A DNA stretch of 32,077 bases from Chryseolinea sp. (GCA_025923195.1 JAICGJ010000056.1:1-32077); one strand, 5' to 3'. Positions 1 through 8,807 are shown, counted from the first letter of the stretch. Program-made: numbers and translations. The notes: generated by a model not told the origin, from the letters alone.

Positions 1-614
1 GACAGAAAGGTGATTTTAGAATTTATGTTCAGTCGCAGTGTTGATTTTTCACCATCTTTGATATCTGCTAAAAATTCCGGCAATGTTGGATCAACCCGCG
101 CAAGGGATGTCACCTTTTGCAGGAAGGGAATTTTGAATAGTTCTTTGACAGCGTTGTTAATTAAGAAAATTTCACTATTGGTCTCGTCAAAACATATTAA
201 CGGCACTGCTGCATGCTCGACTACGATCTGGAGAAGCTGATGTTGAGATTCCCGATCGGAACGTAGTCCCTTGTAGGTCTCATTTAGTTGGTTAAAAGCT
301 ACATGCAAATCGTAGTCATCTGATTTTTTGTTCTCCGAGAAAGTAACGGAAAAATCATTTTGATTTAAGGACTGAAGGAACGCGGCAAGCTTTCGTTCTG
401 ACTGATCAACAAATCTTACGGTTTCATAAAACAACGCGACGGTCGCCAGGGCCGTCCAGATACCCGCCATCCAGTAAGGCGAATCGAAAAACAAATAGCC
501 TGTAAGGCAACCTGTAAAACAGATACCCAACAACCGGATGGCCACCTTAGGACGCAATATTTTCTTTATGGTTGCCTTATTACTCAAAACTTGGATTCTT
601 GAACGTGGACGCAT
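1..614 (-). CDS. Sensor histidine kinase, N-terminal part (runs off the window)
   Basis: The minus strand is open from an ATG at 614 to the window edge, giving about 204 residues without the kinase core. A stop lies two codons upstream of this ATG and GGGAG sits about 7 bases before it, which fixes the start. The protein begins with a basic stretch and two hydrophobic segments (about residues 25-45 and 47-67). A linker with a HAMP-like position follows, then a PAS-like segment from about residue 125 (VVEHAAVPLICFDE). This is the architecture of NtrB/NtrY-type membrane sensor kinases. The gene begins 46 bp after the stop of the NtrC-type regulator, so the two probably form one operon and a cognate pair. 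The HisKA and ATPase domains are outside the window, so the kinase call rests on architecture and context. Confidence 0.75.
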   Translation of the reverse strand, partial: MRPRSRIQVLSNKATIKKILRPKVAIRLLGICFTGCLTGYLFFDSPYWMAGIWTALATVALFYETVRFVDQSERKLAAFLQSLNQNDFSVTFSENKKSDDYDLHVAFNQLNETYKGLRSDRESQHQLLQIVVEHAAVPLICFDETNSEIFLINNAVKELFKIPFLQKVTSLARVDPTLPEFLADIKDGEKSTLRLNINSKITFL

Positions 615-660
615 AAATCACTCCCAGGTGCCGAATAACGCACCGTGCCTGCCTGGTATT

Positions 661-2034
661 TCATATTTGAATACCGTACTCTTCCAATTTTCGGTACAAG
701 GTTGTCCGCCCGATTCCTAACTCCTCGGCTGCTTTCGTAAGATTACCATTTACTTTCTTTAACGCCTGCCTAATTACCTCCCGTTCAACATCAGACAAGT
801 TTAAAGACCCAAGGGCTGCCTCATCATAGGGTACCTGCTGAAGGTGGAAATTATGGAGCGTTAGTTCAGGTTCCGTACATAGAATAACGGCCCTTTCAAT
901 AGCATGTTGAAACTCGCGAATGTTTCCAGGCCATCCATATTTGGTCAATTGTTGAGGCAAAGGCTCCGCAAACGACAGGGTTTTTCGATACCGTTTGGTA
1001 TACTCGTCGAAGTAATAATTAAAGAGAAGCGGAATATCTTCTTTCCTTTCTCGCAGCGGTGGCAACTTAATCTCGACGGTGTTGATTCTATAATACAGAT
1101 CGTTCCTGAATGCGCCGGTCCGCACAAGGTCACCTAGTGACGCATTCGTAGCACAAATTATTCGAACATCGACATCAATAACTTCATTTGAACCAACTTT
1201 TGAAATCATTCGCCGCTGCAATACAGTGAGCAACTTGACTTGTAATTCGGGAGGCAGATTTCCGATCTCATCGAGAAACAATGTTCCTTTGCTCGCCAGC
1301 TCAAATTTACCCACCCGCTTCTCACGGGCGTCGGTGAAAGCACCTTTCTCATGACCAAACATTTCCGATTCAAACAATGAGGGAGGTATGGCTCCAAGGT
1401 CGACGCTGATAAAAGGCTGATCTGATCGAGAGGATTGATTGTGGATGGCAAGGGCCACCATTTCCTTGCCCGTTCCATTCTCCCCCAATATCAGCACATT
1501 GGCATCTGTTGACGCTACTTGTTCGATGGTTTGCAGCACATTTTTCATGGCAGGAGCCGACGCAATAAGAGGGCGATGGTTTTGATTGATATATTGCTGA
1601 ATAGCCCTCTGTTTTCCTTCCAGCTCACGGTGTTCCTTCCTTGCCTTAGCCTGCTGATAGGCGTTGAGCATCGTCGTGATAAGCTTTTCCTTGTCCCAGG
1701 GTTTTGCTAGAAAATCGACAGCACCTTCCTTGATGGACTTAACGGCAAGCTCAATATCACCGTATGCAGTTTGCAGAACCACCTGTGTCAAGGGTGAAAG
1801 TGCATGTATCCGGTTGAGCCAGAACAATCCCTCATTTCCTGTAGTTACTCCTGCACTGAAGTTCATATCCAGCAGTATCACATGGTAAGTTTGTTGTTTC
1901 AATTTTGTCTCAAGAGTTTTCGGAGAATTCAGCGATTCAATATTTTCAAAGTATTGCTTCAGAATCATCCTCGAGGTTAGAACAACATGTTCATCATCCT
2001 CGACAATGAGAATATAGCCGCTGTACTTTTTCAT
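661..2034 (-). CDS. NtrC-family sigma-54-dependent response regulator
   Basis: This 457-residue protein has all three domains of the family. The receiver domain (1-120) has the acidic pair D13/D14, phosphoacceptor D56 (ILLDMNF) and K111. The AAA+ domain (about 155-385) has Walker A GENGTGK at 184-190, the sigma-54 contact loop GAFTDA at 231-236 and Walker B LFLDE at 252-256. A Fis-type helix-turn-helix lies at the end (NLTKAAEELGIGRTTLYRKL). An intact GAFTDA loop means it should activate sigma-54 RNA polymerase by ATP hydrolysis, with phosphorylation by the neighbouring kinase as the likely switch. The regulator precedes the kinase, and the pair diverges from the FUSC gene, which is a possible target. 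Regulated genes cannot be read from the sequence. Confidence 0.95.
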   Translation of the reverse strand: MKKYSGYILIVEDDEHVVLTSRMILKQYFENIESLNSPKTLETKLKQQTYHVILLDMNFSAGVTTGNEGLFWLNRIHALSPLTQVVLQTAYGDIELAVKSIKEGAVDFLAKPWDKEKLITTMLNAYQQAKARKEHRELEGKQRAIQQYINQNHRPLIASAPAMKNVLQTIEQVASTDANVLILGENGTGKEMVALAIHNQSSRSDQPFISVDLGAIPPSLFESEMFGHEKGAFTDAREKRVGKFELASKGTLFLDEIGNLPPELQVKLLTVLQRRMISKVGSNEVIDVDVRIICATNASLGDLVRTGAFRNDLYYRINTVEIKLPPLRERKEDIPLLFNYYFDEYTKRYRKTLSFAEPLPQQLTKYGWPGNIREFQHAIERAVILCTEPELTLHNFHLQQVPYDEAALGSLNLSDVEREVIRQALKKVNGNLTKAAEELGIGRTTLYRKLEEYGIQI

Positions 2035-2311
2035 AAATGAGGTTACACTCTAAATTTAACCATTAACTCTTAATTAAATATGTCGATGCTCAATCTTCCC
2101 GCCAATCCGGCGAATATCGCATTAAGTTAAAAAAAGCCAGCGGGCAGACGTGGATCGCAAAAATCCGTATCAAAATGATACATGGACACTGTAACACTTT
2201 GAAACACTGGTAATGTAAGTTGCCCGGATTACAAACCTTTAGCTGATGTCACAATCGTTTCCAAATTCTTTACAGCCAGGAATGTTCCTAGTTAATGTAT
2301 TTTAGCGACCT
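2035..2311. promoter_or_regulatory. Divergent intergenic region between the regulator and FUSC genes
   Basis: This 277-bp AT-rich spacer must hold the promoters of both divergent genes. I found no convincing -33/-7 Bacteroidota promoter pair. A GG/GC element on the plus strand near 2209-2226 has 11 rather than 10 intervening bases, so it is not a good sigma-54 site. The only clear structure is the short inverted repeat listed separately. Confidence 0.4.
2167..2181. promoter_or_regulatory. Inverted repeat, possible operator
   Basis: GTATCA and TGATAC are perfect 6-bp arms separated by AAA. The site lies about 130-145 bp from each of the two divergent start codons, a position typical of an operator or activator site. 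A 6-bp palindrome can arise by chance; only its location supports a role. Confidence 0.3.
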
Positions 2312-4450
2312 ATGTACATCGGAAAGGATTACATAAAGGAGATTCAAAAGTTCACGACCAGCCACTACTGGAACTCTGGAGTTAGAATTACGACAGGTGT
2401 GATGATACCCATGCTGATCATGGTTCAGAAGGGATGGCTATCGGAGGGAATTCCATTCTTATGGGGCGCGCTTTTTGTAAGTCTTACCGATACCCCGGGC
2501 CCGATTAATCATCGACGCAATGGAATGATAGCGGGAACTGTACTCAATACTGCCGCTGTATTGTTAACGGGGGCAGTTTATGAATTGCAGGGTCTGCTGT
2601 TGATTGAGGTCTTGGTCCTTTCGTTCTTCTTTTCATTGCTTGGGATCTATGGGACACGCGCTGGCGCTGTGGGTACCTTGGCTATTGTTGTCATGGTGTT
2701 GAATATGTCGCCCTTCAGGGACCATGAAAATTTGCTTCTCAACGCGGCCCTCACCGCCGGTGGTGGCATTTGGTACGCATCCTTCAGCATTCTGTTATTC
2801 AGGCTTCAGCCATATCGATTGGTGGAACAGGCGTTGGGAGAAAATCTGCTTCAGATCGCTGATTACATTCGGGCACGAGCGAAATTCTATAAAGAAGGCG
2901 CCGATATTGATGCGTGCTTTCGCCGTGTCATGCAAGAGCAGGTGGATGTGCTGAAAAATCAAAACCAGTTGCGGGAACTCATTTTCAGGACTAGGCAATT
3001 CGTGAGCGATCCAAGCCCTAAGAGCAGGAGTATCATGATGATTTTTTTGGAATCGCTAGACATGTTCGAGGAAACCATGTACGTCTATCAAGACTATAAG
3101 TTGCTTCATCAGCATACGCGTCACACAGATATTCTGAGAAAATTTCACGCGATGATCAATAAACTTGCGGATGAACTAGAGCGCATCGGATTGTTTGTTC
3201 AGGCAGGCCTCCCGGTGAAGACGACGCCTGAATTTGGTCAAGGACTAAATGAACTCGGACACGCCTTGGAAGTACACAAAATGAGCTCAACAGGTGTGAC
3301 AGTGCGGCAAAGCTTACATGCCCTGGAATTAACGATCGAAAACATCCAGAGCGTTGTTAATCGACTGGGTAACCTGGTTTTGTTTACGCAATTGAAGATT
3401 GATGTAAATCCCACGCTGCAGTATCAGGAACCTGAGCAATACAAAACAACCAATCAGGCTGAGACCTCCAAGCCCATACATGTTTCACTTATCTTCGAAA
3501 ATCTAACGCTGCGTTCTAACAACTTCAGGTACGCGGCAAGGCTTACTTTGGCCATGGCAATCGGCTATGGAGCAGCCGTTTTTTTTGGTTTAAGTCATTT
3601 TTATTGGGTCCTGCTGACCATTGTTACGATTCTAAAACCTGTATATAACGTCACCCGAAAAAGGAATATTCAGCGTGTAATTGGAACGTTGGGAGGTATA
3701 TTGGCAGCAAGCCTCATATTATTTCTCATTTCAAACAATACGGTTCTATTGATTCTCATGTTCGCCTGTATGCTGATGGCTTATAGCTTTCTCAGGATAA
3801 ATTACCTCGGGTTTGTAATCTTCTTAACCATCTATGTTATCATTACGTTTCATTTTCTTAATCCTTTGGAGTTCAAGGGTCTCATCGGCGAAAGGCTCGT
3901 CGATACGTTTGTAGGATCGGTGGTAGCCGCGATAGCAGCTCGTTTCTTTTTTCCGGTATGGAAACATGAAGACATCGATGGCTTAATGATAAAAATGCTG
4001 GAGGCGAACCGCACGTACTTTCTTGCAGCCATGAAATACCTCAACACCCAGCCCGTGGGTTATGGCGAGTATAATGCGGCACGTAACAATGCAATTGTTG
4101 CACTAACAAACTTATCCGACGATTTTCAACAAATGCTGGCCGAACCGGGTCAAGGAAAAAAATCTTCACATATTCATCAGTTTGTCATTGCCAGCCACAC
4201 CCTTACCAGCAGGATTTCCGCGCTGACTGCAAAATATCTCGATTACATTCCCGCGGAACACGTGGCAAATACGCACCAAATCATCGCCCAATTACTGCAA
4301 AACAGCATTGAAAATTTAAGCACAGGAAAACCAACGCCCGCTCGGAGTATTGCTACTCAATTTAAGGCTACAAATCCGTTAACAATAATAAATTCCCTGG
4401 CCCATGAGATTCACGCCATTACACAAAAGATGGTTGTTGCTAAAGAATAA
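2312..4450 (+). CDS. FUSC-family (YccS/YhfK-like) inner-membrane protein
   Basis: The 712-residue protein has the duplicated layout of the fusaric-acid-resistance family. A hydrophobic N-terminal block (about 20-165) is followed by a long soluble helical region (about 170-400). A second membrane block (about 410-555) carries the family signature (FYWVLLTIVTILKP, then TRKRNIQRVIGTLGG). A soluble C-terminal region completes it. Such proteins are thought to be efflux components for aromatic acids or similar compounds, or to form complexes at the inner membrane; substrates are mostly unknown. No membrane-fusion partner is adjacent, so this is the stand-alone YccS-like type. No Shine-Dalgarno precedes the ATG. 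The divergent NtrC-type pair may regulate it (inference). Confidence 0.88.
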   Translation: MYIGKDYIKEIQKFTTSHYWNSGVRITTGVMIPMLIMVQKGWLSEGIPFLWGALFVSLTDTPGPINHRRNGMIAGTVLNTAAVLLTGAVYELQGLLLIEVLVLSFFFSLLGIYGTRAGAVGTLAIVVMVLNMSPFRDHENLLLNAALTAGGGIWYASFSILLFRLQPYRLVEQALGENLLQIADYIRARAKFYKEGADIDACFRRVMQEQVDVLKNQNQLRELIFRTRQFVSDPSPKSRSIMMIFLESLDMFEETMYVYQDYKLLHQHTRHTDILRKFHAMINKLADELERIGLFVQAGLPVKTTPEFGQGLNELGHALEVHKMSSTGVTVRQSLHALELTIENIQSVVNRLGNLVLFTQLKIDVNPTLQYQEPEQYKTTNQAETSKPIHVSLIFENLTLRSNNFRYAARLTLAMAIGYGAAVFFGLSHFYWVLLTIVTILKPVYNVTRKRNIQRVIGTLGGILAASLILFLISNNTVLLILMFACMLMAYSFLRINYLGFVIFLTIYVIITFHFLNPLEFKGLIGERLVDTFVGSVVAAIAARFFFPVWKHEDIDGLMIKMLEANRTYFLAAMKYLNTQPVGYGEYNAARNNAIVALTNLSDDFQQMLAEPGQGKKSSHIHQFVIASHTLTSRISALTAKYLDYIPAEHVANTHQIIAQLLQNSIENLSTGKPTPARSIATQFKATNPLTIINSLAHEIHAITQKMVVAKE

Positions 4451-4462
4451 GAACACGATACA

Positions 4463-4470
4463 TATCTTTG
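4463..4470 (+). promoter_or_regulatory. Candidate Bacteroidota -7 promoter box
   Basis: TATCTTTG matches the TAnnTTTG -7 consensus of the Bacteroidota primary sigma factor exactly. It lies 13 bp before the methyltransferase ATG, giving a very short leader. A TTG that could serve as the -33 element is about 23 bp upstream, slightly farther than usual. The box gives the methyltransferase its own promoter although FUSC ends only 32 bp upstream. Confidence 0.4.
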
Positions 4471-4482
4471 TAAAAAAAATAT

Positions 4483-5136
4483 ATGAAAGCATTCAAATTA
4501 ATTGACCTTCGACTACTGGTTGTTTTGATGCTATTTATTATTCAGTCGGGTGTTGCCCAAAATTCGATCAAGCAAAAAGCGCTTGATGAAAAAGTGCAGG
4601 ATTTCCTGAAAAAAAATAAATCCAACTGGCGTGACCTTAATGTTCCCTACGAAGACGGGCAGGTTCTTCATGACCTGATTTTGAAACATAACTACAAGTC
4701 GGCGCTTGAAATCGGTACGTCGACAGGCCATTCAACAATCTGGATGGCATGGGCTCTCAGCAAGACTGGGGGAAAACTGATCACCATCGAGATCGACGAG
4801 GAAAGGTATAAAAAGGCACTTGAAAATTTGAATGCAGTGGGGCTTTCAGGCTATGTTGACGCGCGCCTCGCCGATGCTCACGACCTTGTAAAACAATTGG
4901 AAGGTCCCTTCGATTTTGTTTTTTCGGATGCCGACAAAACATGGTATACTCAATATTTTAAAGATCTTCAATCGAAGCTGTCCGTGGGTGGCTGTTTTAC
5001 AGCTCATAACGTAAATAACAACTTCAGTGGGGTACGGGAATTTATGGACTACGTCCGGAGTCAGAAGAATTTCGAAACCAGCATTGTAGGTTCTCGCGGC
5101 GAAGGTATTTCCCTGAGCTACAAAAGAAGCAAATAA
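4483..5136 (+). CDS. Class I SAM-dependent O-methyltransferase with an N-terminal signal peptide
   Basis: The 217-residue protein has the glycine-rich SAM motif I (ALEIGTSTGHSTIWMA, about 76-91) and the acidic ribose-binding strand (LITIEIDEE, about 99-107). The strand FDFVFSDADKTWY carries the metal-binding or catalytic acid, as in O-methyltransferases of the CCoAOMT/TrmR class. The first 25 residues (MKAFKLIDLR, a hydrophobic run LLVVLMLFII, then GVAQ) look like a cleavable Sec signal peptide. Export would be odd because SAM is cytoplasmic. The hydrophobic start is in frame and directly follows a good -7 box, so I keep this start. The next internal Met is too far into the fold to be an alternative. 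The substrate is unknown. Confidence 0.87.
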   Translation: MKAFKLIDLRLLVVLMLFIIQSGVAQNSIKQKALDEKVQDFLKKNKSNWRDLNVPYEDGQVLHDLILKHNYKSALEIGTSTGHSTIWMAWALSKTGGKLITIEIDEERYKKALENLNAVGLSGYVDARLADAHDLVKQLEGPFDFVFSDADKTWYTQYFKDLQSKLSVGGCFTAHNVNNNFSGVREFMDYVRSQKNFETSIVGSRGEGISLSYKRSK

Positions 5137-5152
5137 ATCAGCTAGCCCGGAA

Positions 5153-6463
5153 TTATTTATGAAGCGCCCTGGAATTAGCAGGAAAGATAACGATGAATGT
5201 ACTTCCCTCACCGTAAACAGACTTTAGTGCAATAGTTCCTCCCAGCTTGGACACCGCTTCTTTTGTGATGAATAAACCTAGCCCGCTGCCTGTTACCCGG
5301 TCAGAGCCCCGGTAAAACATATTGAATATCTTCTGCTGGTGTTCAGTCTTAACGCCTGTACCGTTATCTTCGATGTAAAGGCAACATTCGTCTATTTTGT
5401 ATCCAATTTCGATATATGGTTTTTCTTTGTTCAGATCATGATATTTAATTGCGTTACCTATTAGGTTACTGAGTATAACTGTTAGCCTGATCTTATCTGA
5501 TACGAGAATAAACTCCTGTGGAATATGCTGCCTGAACTCGATCTTATCAGCCAACCCATCAAATTTTAAATTCTCGATTACTTCGTCGACTAGTTTCCTG
5601 AGGTCGATGCTTTCTGCCACAGTTTCTGTTCGTGCATTCCGGGAATAATCGATGATCTCCCTAATAAAATTGTCCTGCGCCATAACACGACCCTGAATCA
5701 TTTTTATGATCTGGTTTAACTCTTCCGGATCCTTCGTAAGATTCGCGAGATTAATGAGTCCAAGGATTGAACTTAGAGGTGAACGAAGATCATGTGACAC
5801 GCTATACACAAACCGGTCCAGGGCCTCATTCACTTTCTGAAGCTCCGCGTTTTTCTGGTTAGCAAAATTTTCTTTTTGAATCAGTTCATCTTCCGATTGT
5901 TTATTCAGACTCATCTGAAAATAGATGGCCAGCACAGAAATTGCGAGCGCGATGAAGTAATTAAAAACAAAGCTCATCCGGATATAAAACTCCGAGGGTT
6001 TTCTAACTTCTACAAATTCAAGATCTCCAAGGTATGCGATTAAGAATAGTGCTGTTGTAAGTCCGATCAGAAAGAGACCCGCCTTATGATCTTCAAACGA
6101 TATGATTGCAAACGATCCTATTCCGGCTGGAATAAAAAATAAAAAGACCCCTGTTTCCAATGGGTCAATCACAGCAGACCAAAATACCACAAGATTGATA
6201 GTGACGATGAGGCTGATTTTTGCTGCTTTATATTTTCCTCTTCTCAGTAAGAGTATCGAGAGCGCCGGCACCACGAACAAAATAACGTATCCGGGCAAAG
6301 CATAGAACACTTGATTTGCCAGATCAAATGCAGTGTACATCGCTGCTACTGAAATGCAAATAAGGGCTAGGTATCCGGTTAACATCAACCGCTTGATCTC
6401 AGACCGGGAAGCCGTTATTTCCTTACCCAGGAAAAAGTTAGTGAACGTATATTGAGTGGCCAA
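5153..6463 (-). CDS. Membrane sensor histidine kinase, orphan
   Basis: The 436-residue kinase opens with about six hydrophobic segments between residues 27 and 185, an integral-membrane sensor with no periplasmic domain of note. A coiled-coil linker (about 186-218) follows. The HisKA H-box is VYSVSHDLRSPLSSI, with phospho-acceptor H224. The ATP-binding domain shows the N box (NLIGNAIKYH), G1 (EDNGTGV) and G2 (GSGLGLFITKEA). The S-HDLRSPL form and overall layout are common among Bacteroidota kinases. No response regulator is adjacent, so its partner is elsewhere. It converges with the methyltransferase gene, with 16 bp between the stop codons and no obvious terminator. Confidence 0.93.
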   Translation of the reverse strand: MATQYTFTNFFLGKEITASRSEIKRLMLTGYLALICISVAAMYTAFDLANQVFYALPGYVILFVVPALSILLLRRGKYKAAKISLIVTINLVVFWSAVIDPLETGVFLFFIPAGIGSFAIISFEDHKAGLFLIGLTTALFLIAYLGDLEFVEVRKPSEFYIRMSFVFNYFIALAISVLAIYFQMSLNKQSEDELIQKENFANQKNAELQKVNEALDRFVYSVSHDLRSPLSSILGLINLANLTKDPEELNQIIKMIQGRVMAQDNFIREIIDYSRNARTETVAESIDLRKLVDEVIENLKFDGLADKIEFRQHIPQEFILVSDKIRLTVILSNLIGNAIKYHDLNKEKPYIEIGYKIDECCLYIEDNGTGVKTEHQQKIFNMFYRGSDRVTGSGLGLFITKEAVSKLGGTIALKSVYGEGSTFIVIFPANSRALHK

Positions 6464-6690
6464 CCGTAAGAATTGAATTACAATTTAATAAAAAAGCAAA
6501 TTAAAGCTCGTCGCTCTTAAAATCCGTCCATTGCATCTTTCATTGAAAAAAGTAACTGGTTTCAGGGATAAATCCCAAGGGCAATCGAACTGGACCTCAA
6601 AACTTCTGAGATAACTTAAAAATATTACATACTTATTTTCACAAGACAACTTCTAGAGTAATGGGCCATCATACTGCCTACTTTTATTTT
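6464..6690. other. Divergent spacer between kinase and glucosaminidase genes
   Basis: An AT-rich stretch that must carry promoters for both divergent genes. A TATTTTCA near 6630 on the plus strand only partly fits the TAnnTTTG box, and I could not pair it with a -33 element. I see no hairpin or repeat of note. Confidence 0.3.
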
Positions 6691-7506
6691 ATGAAATGCG
6701 ACACCCATTTGTGCTCACGAATCTGCATGGTGACCCTAGTCGCTATGTTGTGGGGATGTGATGGAACTGCAACATACGAAGTCAGGACAGAAATGATCAA
6801 GGTGGATTCCGTAAGCCAGATCGTAATGCTCCATGATTCGTTGGTTCGTCCTATACTCTATTCTAACGTGATAGGGTTGGAGCATCTCCCGTTTTACGAG
6901 GCAAAAGCCAAATTTATTTCTGCAATCCTCCCATCTATTCTGGTAGCAAAACATCGGATCCATAACACCAGAAACAGAATTGAGAAACTAAGCATAAAAT
7001 CAATATGGACCGAATCCGACAGCGTTTACTATTCAGAAATGAAACGCCGGTACAAGGCAAGGGATATCCAGGATCTAAAGGGAAGGCTCGTGACGCTTCC
7101 CAACAGCGTTGTACTGGCGCAAGCGGCCATAGAAACAGGTTGGGGTGAATCTCGCTTTTTTAAACAAGCCAGCAATTTATTTGGGATTTGGTCATTTGAT
7201 GCTAATGAATCCAGAATTGCCGCCGGAAAAAATCGAAGTGCTAACACCATCTTTTTACGATCATATGACGACATGTCGGGATCAATCGACGACTACTTTG
7301 AAGTGCTGGCTCGTCATCATGCGTACAGGGGCTTAAGAAAGGCAAGATTGACTACCTCAAATCCGTATGCGCTTGTGCCGCATCTTAAGAATTATTCCGA
7401 GCGCAAAGGCTGGTACACCCGGCAATTAAAAAGAGTAATCCGGCAGAATAAGCTTACTAAATATGATCGCTATCGCATCGATCCTAATTACCTGGTCCTG
7501 GAGTAA
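6691..7506 (+). CDS. Bax-like glucosaminidase (GH73-type) domain lipoprotein
   Basis: From the Met at 6691 the protein has 271 residues; an ATG at 6661 in the same frame would add ten. I prefer the inner start because it gives a proper signal: a basic start, a hydrophobic core (MVTLVAML) and a Cys (WGCDG) that could be lipidated, although Trp at -2 is unusual for a lipobox. The C-terminal half holds the glucosaminidase domain. In it, LPNSVVLAQAAIETGWGESR contains the probable catalytic Glu (IETGWGE) and NLFGIW is typical. The upstream segment (AKFISAILPSIL) matches the Bax arrangement. It probably cleaves or remodels peptidoglycan in the periplasm. Confidence 0.88.
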   Translation: MKCDTHLCSRICMVTLVAMLWGCDGTATYEVRTEMIKVDSVSQIVMLHDSLVRPILYSNVIGLEHLPFYEAKAKFISAILPSILVAKHRIHNTRNRIEKLSIKSIWTESDSVYYSEMKRRYKARDIQDLKGRLVTLPNSVVLAQAAIETGWGESRFFKQASNLFGIWSFDANESRIAAGKNRSANTIFLRSYDDMSGSIDDYFEVLARHHAYRGLRKARLTTSNPYALVPHLKNYSERKGWYTRQLKRVIRQNKLTKYDRYRIDPNYLVLE

Positions 7507-7540
7507 CGGTGTGAGTTAGACGTTACGTTGTATTTTTTTT
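7503..7540 (+). terminator. Probable intrinsic terminator after the glucosaminidase gene
   Basis: GTAACG and CGTTAC (7503-7508 and 7521-7526) can pair, and a run of eight T follows (7533-7540). The left arm includes the TAA stop codon. The stem is only 6 bp with a 12-base loop, so strength is moderate. It separates this gene from the small ORF downstream. Confidence 0.5.
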
Positions 7541-7627
7541 ATTGATCGGTAGACACACCCATCCTCTGTGTGGAATTCACTATCGTATCAACTGATCTGG
7601 TATAAAATCACAAAACTGAAACTGTTT

Positions 7628-7641
7628 TTTATACGTATAAA
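7628..7641. promoter_or_regulatory. 14-bp perfect palindrome upstream of the small membrane peptide
   Basis: TTTATACGTATAAA is fully self-complementary and ends 32 bp before the ATG at 7674. This is where a repressor would overlap a promoter. No binding protein can be named. Confidence 0.35.
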
Positions 7642-7673
7642 GAAGAAGTTTTGTAGTCGTATTTTCCGGCGAA

Positions 7674-7850
7674 ATGAAAAAAATTGTTTTCCTGGTATTC
7701 GGAATAATTCTGGTGGTCGCCATACTCGCATTGCCGAAGGGCAGTAAGCCCTCCAAGGTGAAAAAGATTATTTGCGAAGCAAGCCAGGTAATTGAAGCCA
7801 GTATTATCAAGGTCTACCGTGACTTACGAACTTATGGAACTAGCATGTAA
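7674..7850 (+). CDS. 58-residue single-pass membrane or secreted peptide, unknown function
   Basis: ATG to TAA gives 58 residues. It starts MKKIVFLVFGIILVVAILAL, a basic end and one strong hydrophobic segment that is either a membrane anchor or an uncleaved signal. A mostly basic tail follows (KGSKPSKVKK, then an amphipathic stretch ending YRDLRTYGTSM). The typical MKK start, the sensible hydrophobicity and its place between a terminator and the next gene favour a real gene over chance. It lies 39 bp upstream of the EamA gene and could be co-transcribed with it. I do not recognise a family. Confidence 0.55.
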   Translation: MKKIVFLVFGIILVVAILALPKGSKPSKVKKIICEASQVIEASIIKVYRDLRTYGTSM

Positions 7851-7889
7851 CAAGATTAAGATCGTATCATAGGTTAACCGATTAACGTC

Positions 7890-8807
7890 GTGAAAAAAGA
7901 CTTACTCATTCCATACATCGCGCTAGCGGCTATTTGTGTCATCTGGGGTACGACATATTTAGTATTGCGCATCGCTGTACTTCACTTTCCACCGCTGTTG
8001 TTTGTCACCATCCGGCAGCTGCTGGCAGGGGCGTTGTTAGTTGGGTTTATGTTATTGACCGGCAGAACGGTGTGGCCAGATTTTTCCCATATAAAACGCC
8101 AGGCCGTTGCCGGCTTCTTCATGATATCCCTGGGTAATGGCTTGGTAGCCTGGGCAGAAGTATTTATACCCAGCGGGGTGGCAGCAATCCTTTGTTCGCT
8201 CATGCCCGTTGTTGTCATCCTAATCAACATGGGAATCAGTCAGGACGAACGACCAACGGTACCGATACTGATAGGCGTAGTTATGGGACTTGTCGGCATC
8301 ATGATGATCTTTAGTGAGCATCTGGCCGATTTTTATAAACTAGAATATCAAATAGGGATCTTTGTCATATTTGTGGCCGTATTGAGCTGGGCCGGTGGAA
8401 GTGTCTGGCTCAAGCGACGGGGTCACGACGGTAATCCTTTCCTCAATGCGGGACTTCAAATGTTTTTCGGCGGGGTTTGGCTAATTCCAGGGTCACTGGT
8501 GTTTGATGATCTCAGTCGGGTAGCTTGGTCGGTGGAAGCCCTGTACTCGCTCGTTTATTTGGTGCTGATCGGCTCGATCGTAGCTTATGCATGCTACTCC
8601 TATGTGCTGCGAAAATTGCCGATGACGATCGTGTCGTTGTATGCGTACGTGAACCCCGTAGTTGCCGTCATTTTGGGCTGGCTGATACTCGGTGAAAAAC
8701 TAAATGTGCAAATCGGGTTAGCCATACTCGTGACAGTGGGTGGTATTTATATTGTGAACCGCGGATATCAGCTCGGAAATTTATGGAGACAACAATTCTC
8801 AAGATGA
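7890..8807 (+). CDS. EamA/DMT-family membrane transporter (RhaT/YedA-like)
   Basis: The 305-residue protein starts at a GTG and consists of ten hydrophobic segments arranged as two EamA repeats. The first opens with IWGTTYLVLRIAV, a standard family start, and the second with VLSWAGGSVWLKRRG. The segment YVNPVVAVILGWLILGE near the C-terminus is the usual EamA helix 9 motif. Members export amino acids, purines or other small metabolites; the substrate cannot be told from sequence. The gene overlaps the cupin start by four bases (ATGA), so it heads the small-gene run that ends near 14 kb. Confidence 0.9.
   Translation: MKKDLLIPYIALAAICVIWGTTYLVLRIAVLHFPPLLFVTIRQLLAGALLVGFMLLTGRTVWPDFSHIKRQAVAGFFMISLGNGLVAWAEVFIPSGVAAILCSLMPVVVILINMGISQDERPTVPILIGVVMGLVGIMMIFSEHLADFYKLEYQIGIFVIFVAVLSWAGGSVWLKRRGHDGNPFLNAGLQMFFGGVWLIPGSLVFDDLSRVAWSVEALYSLVYLVLIGSIVAYACYSYVLRKLPMTIVSLYAYVNPVVAVILGWLILGEKLNVQIGLAILVTVGGIYIVNRGYQLGNLWRQQFSR

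Noticed and set aside
2209-2226. Sigma-54 promoter upstream of FUSC
   Set aside because: GG and GC are separated by 11 bases rather than 10 and the flanks do not fit the consensus.
4846-5211. 121-residue minus-strand ORF over the methyltransferase end
   Set aside because: Antisense to the SAM-binding half of a well-supported gene and overlapping the kinase end in another frame.
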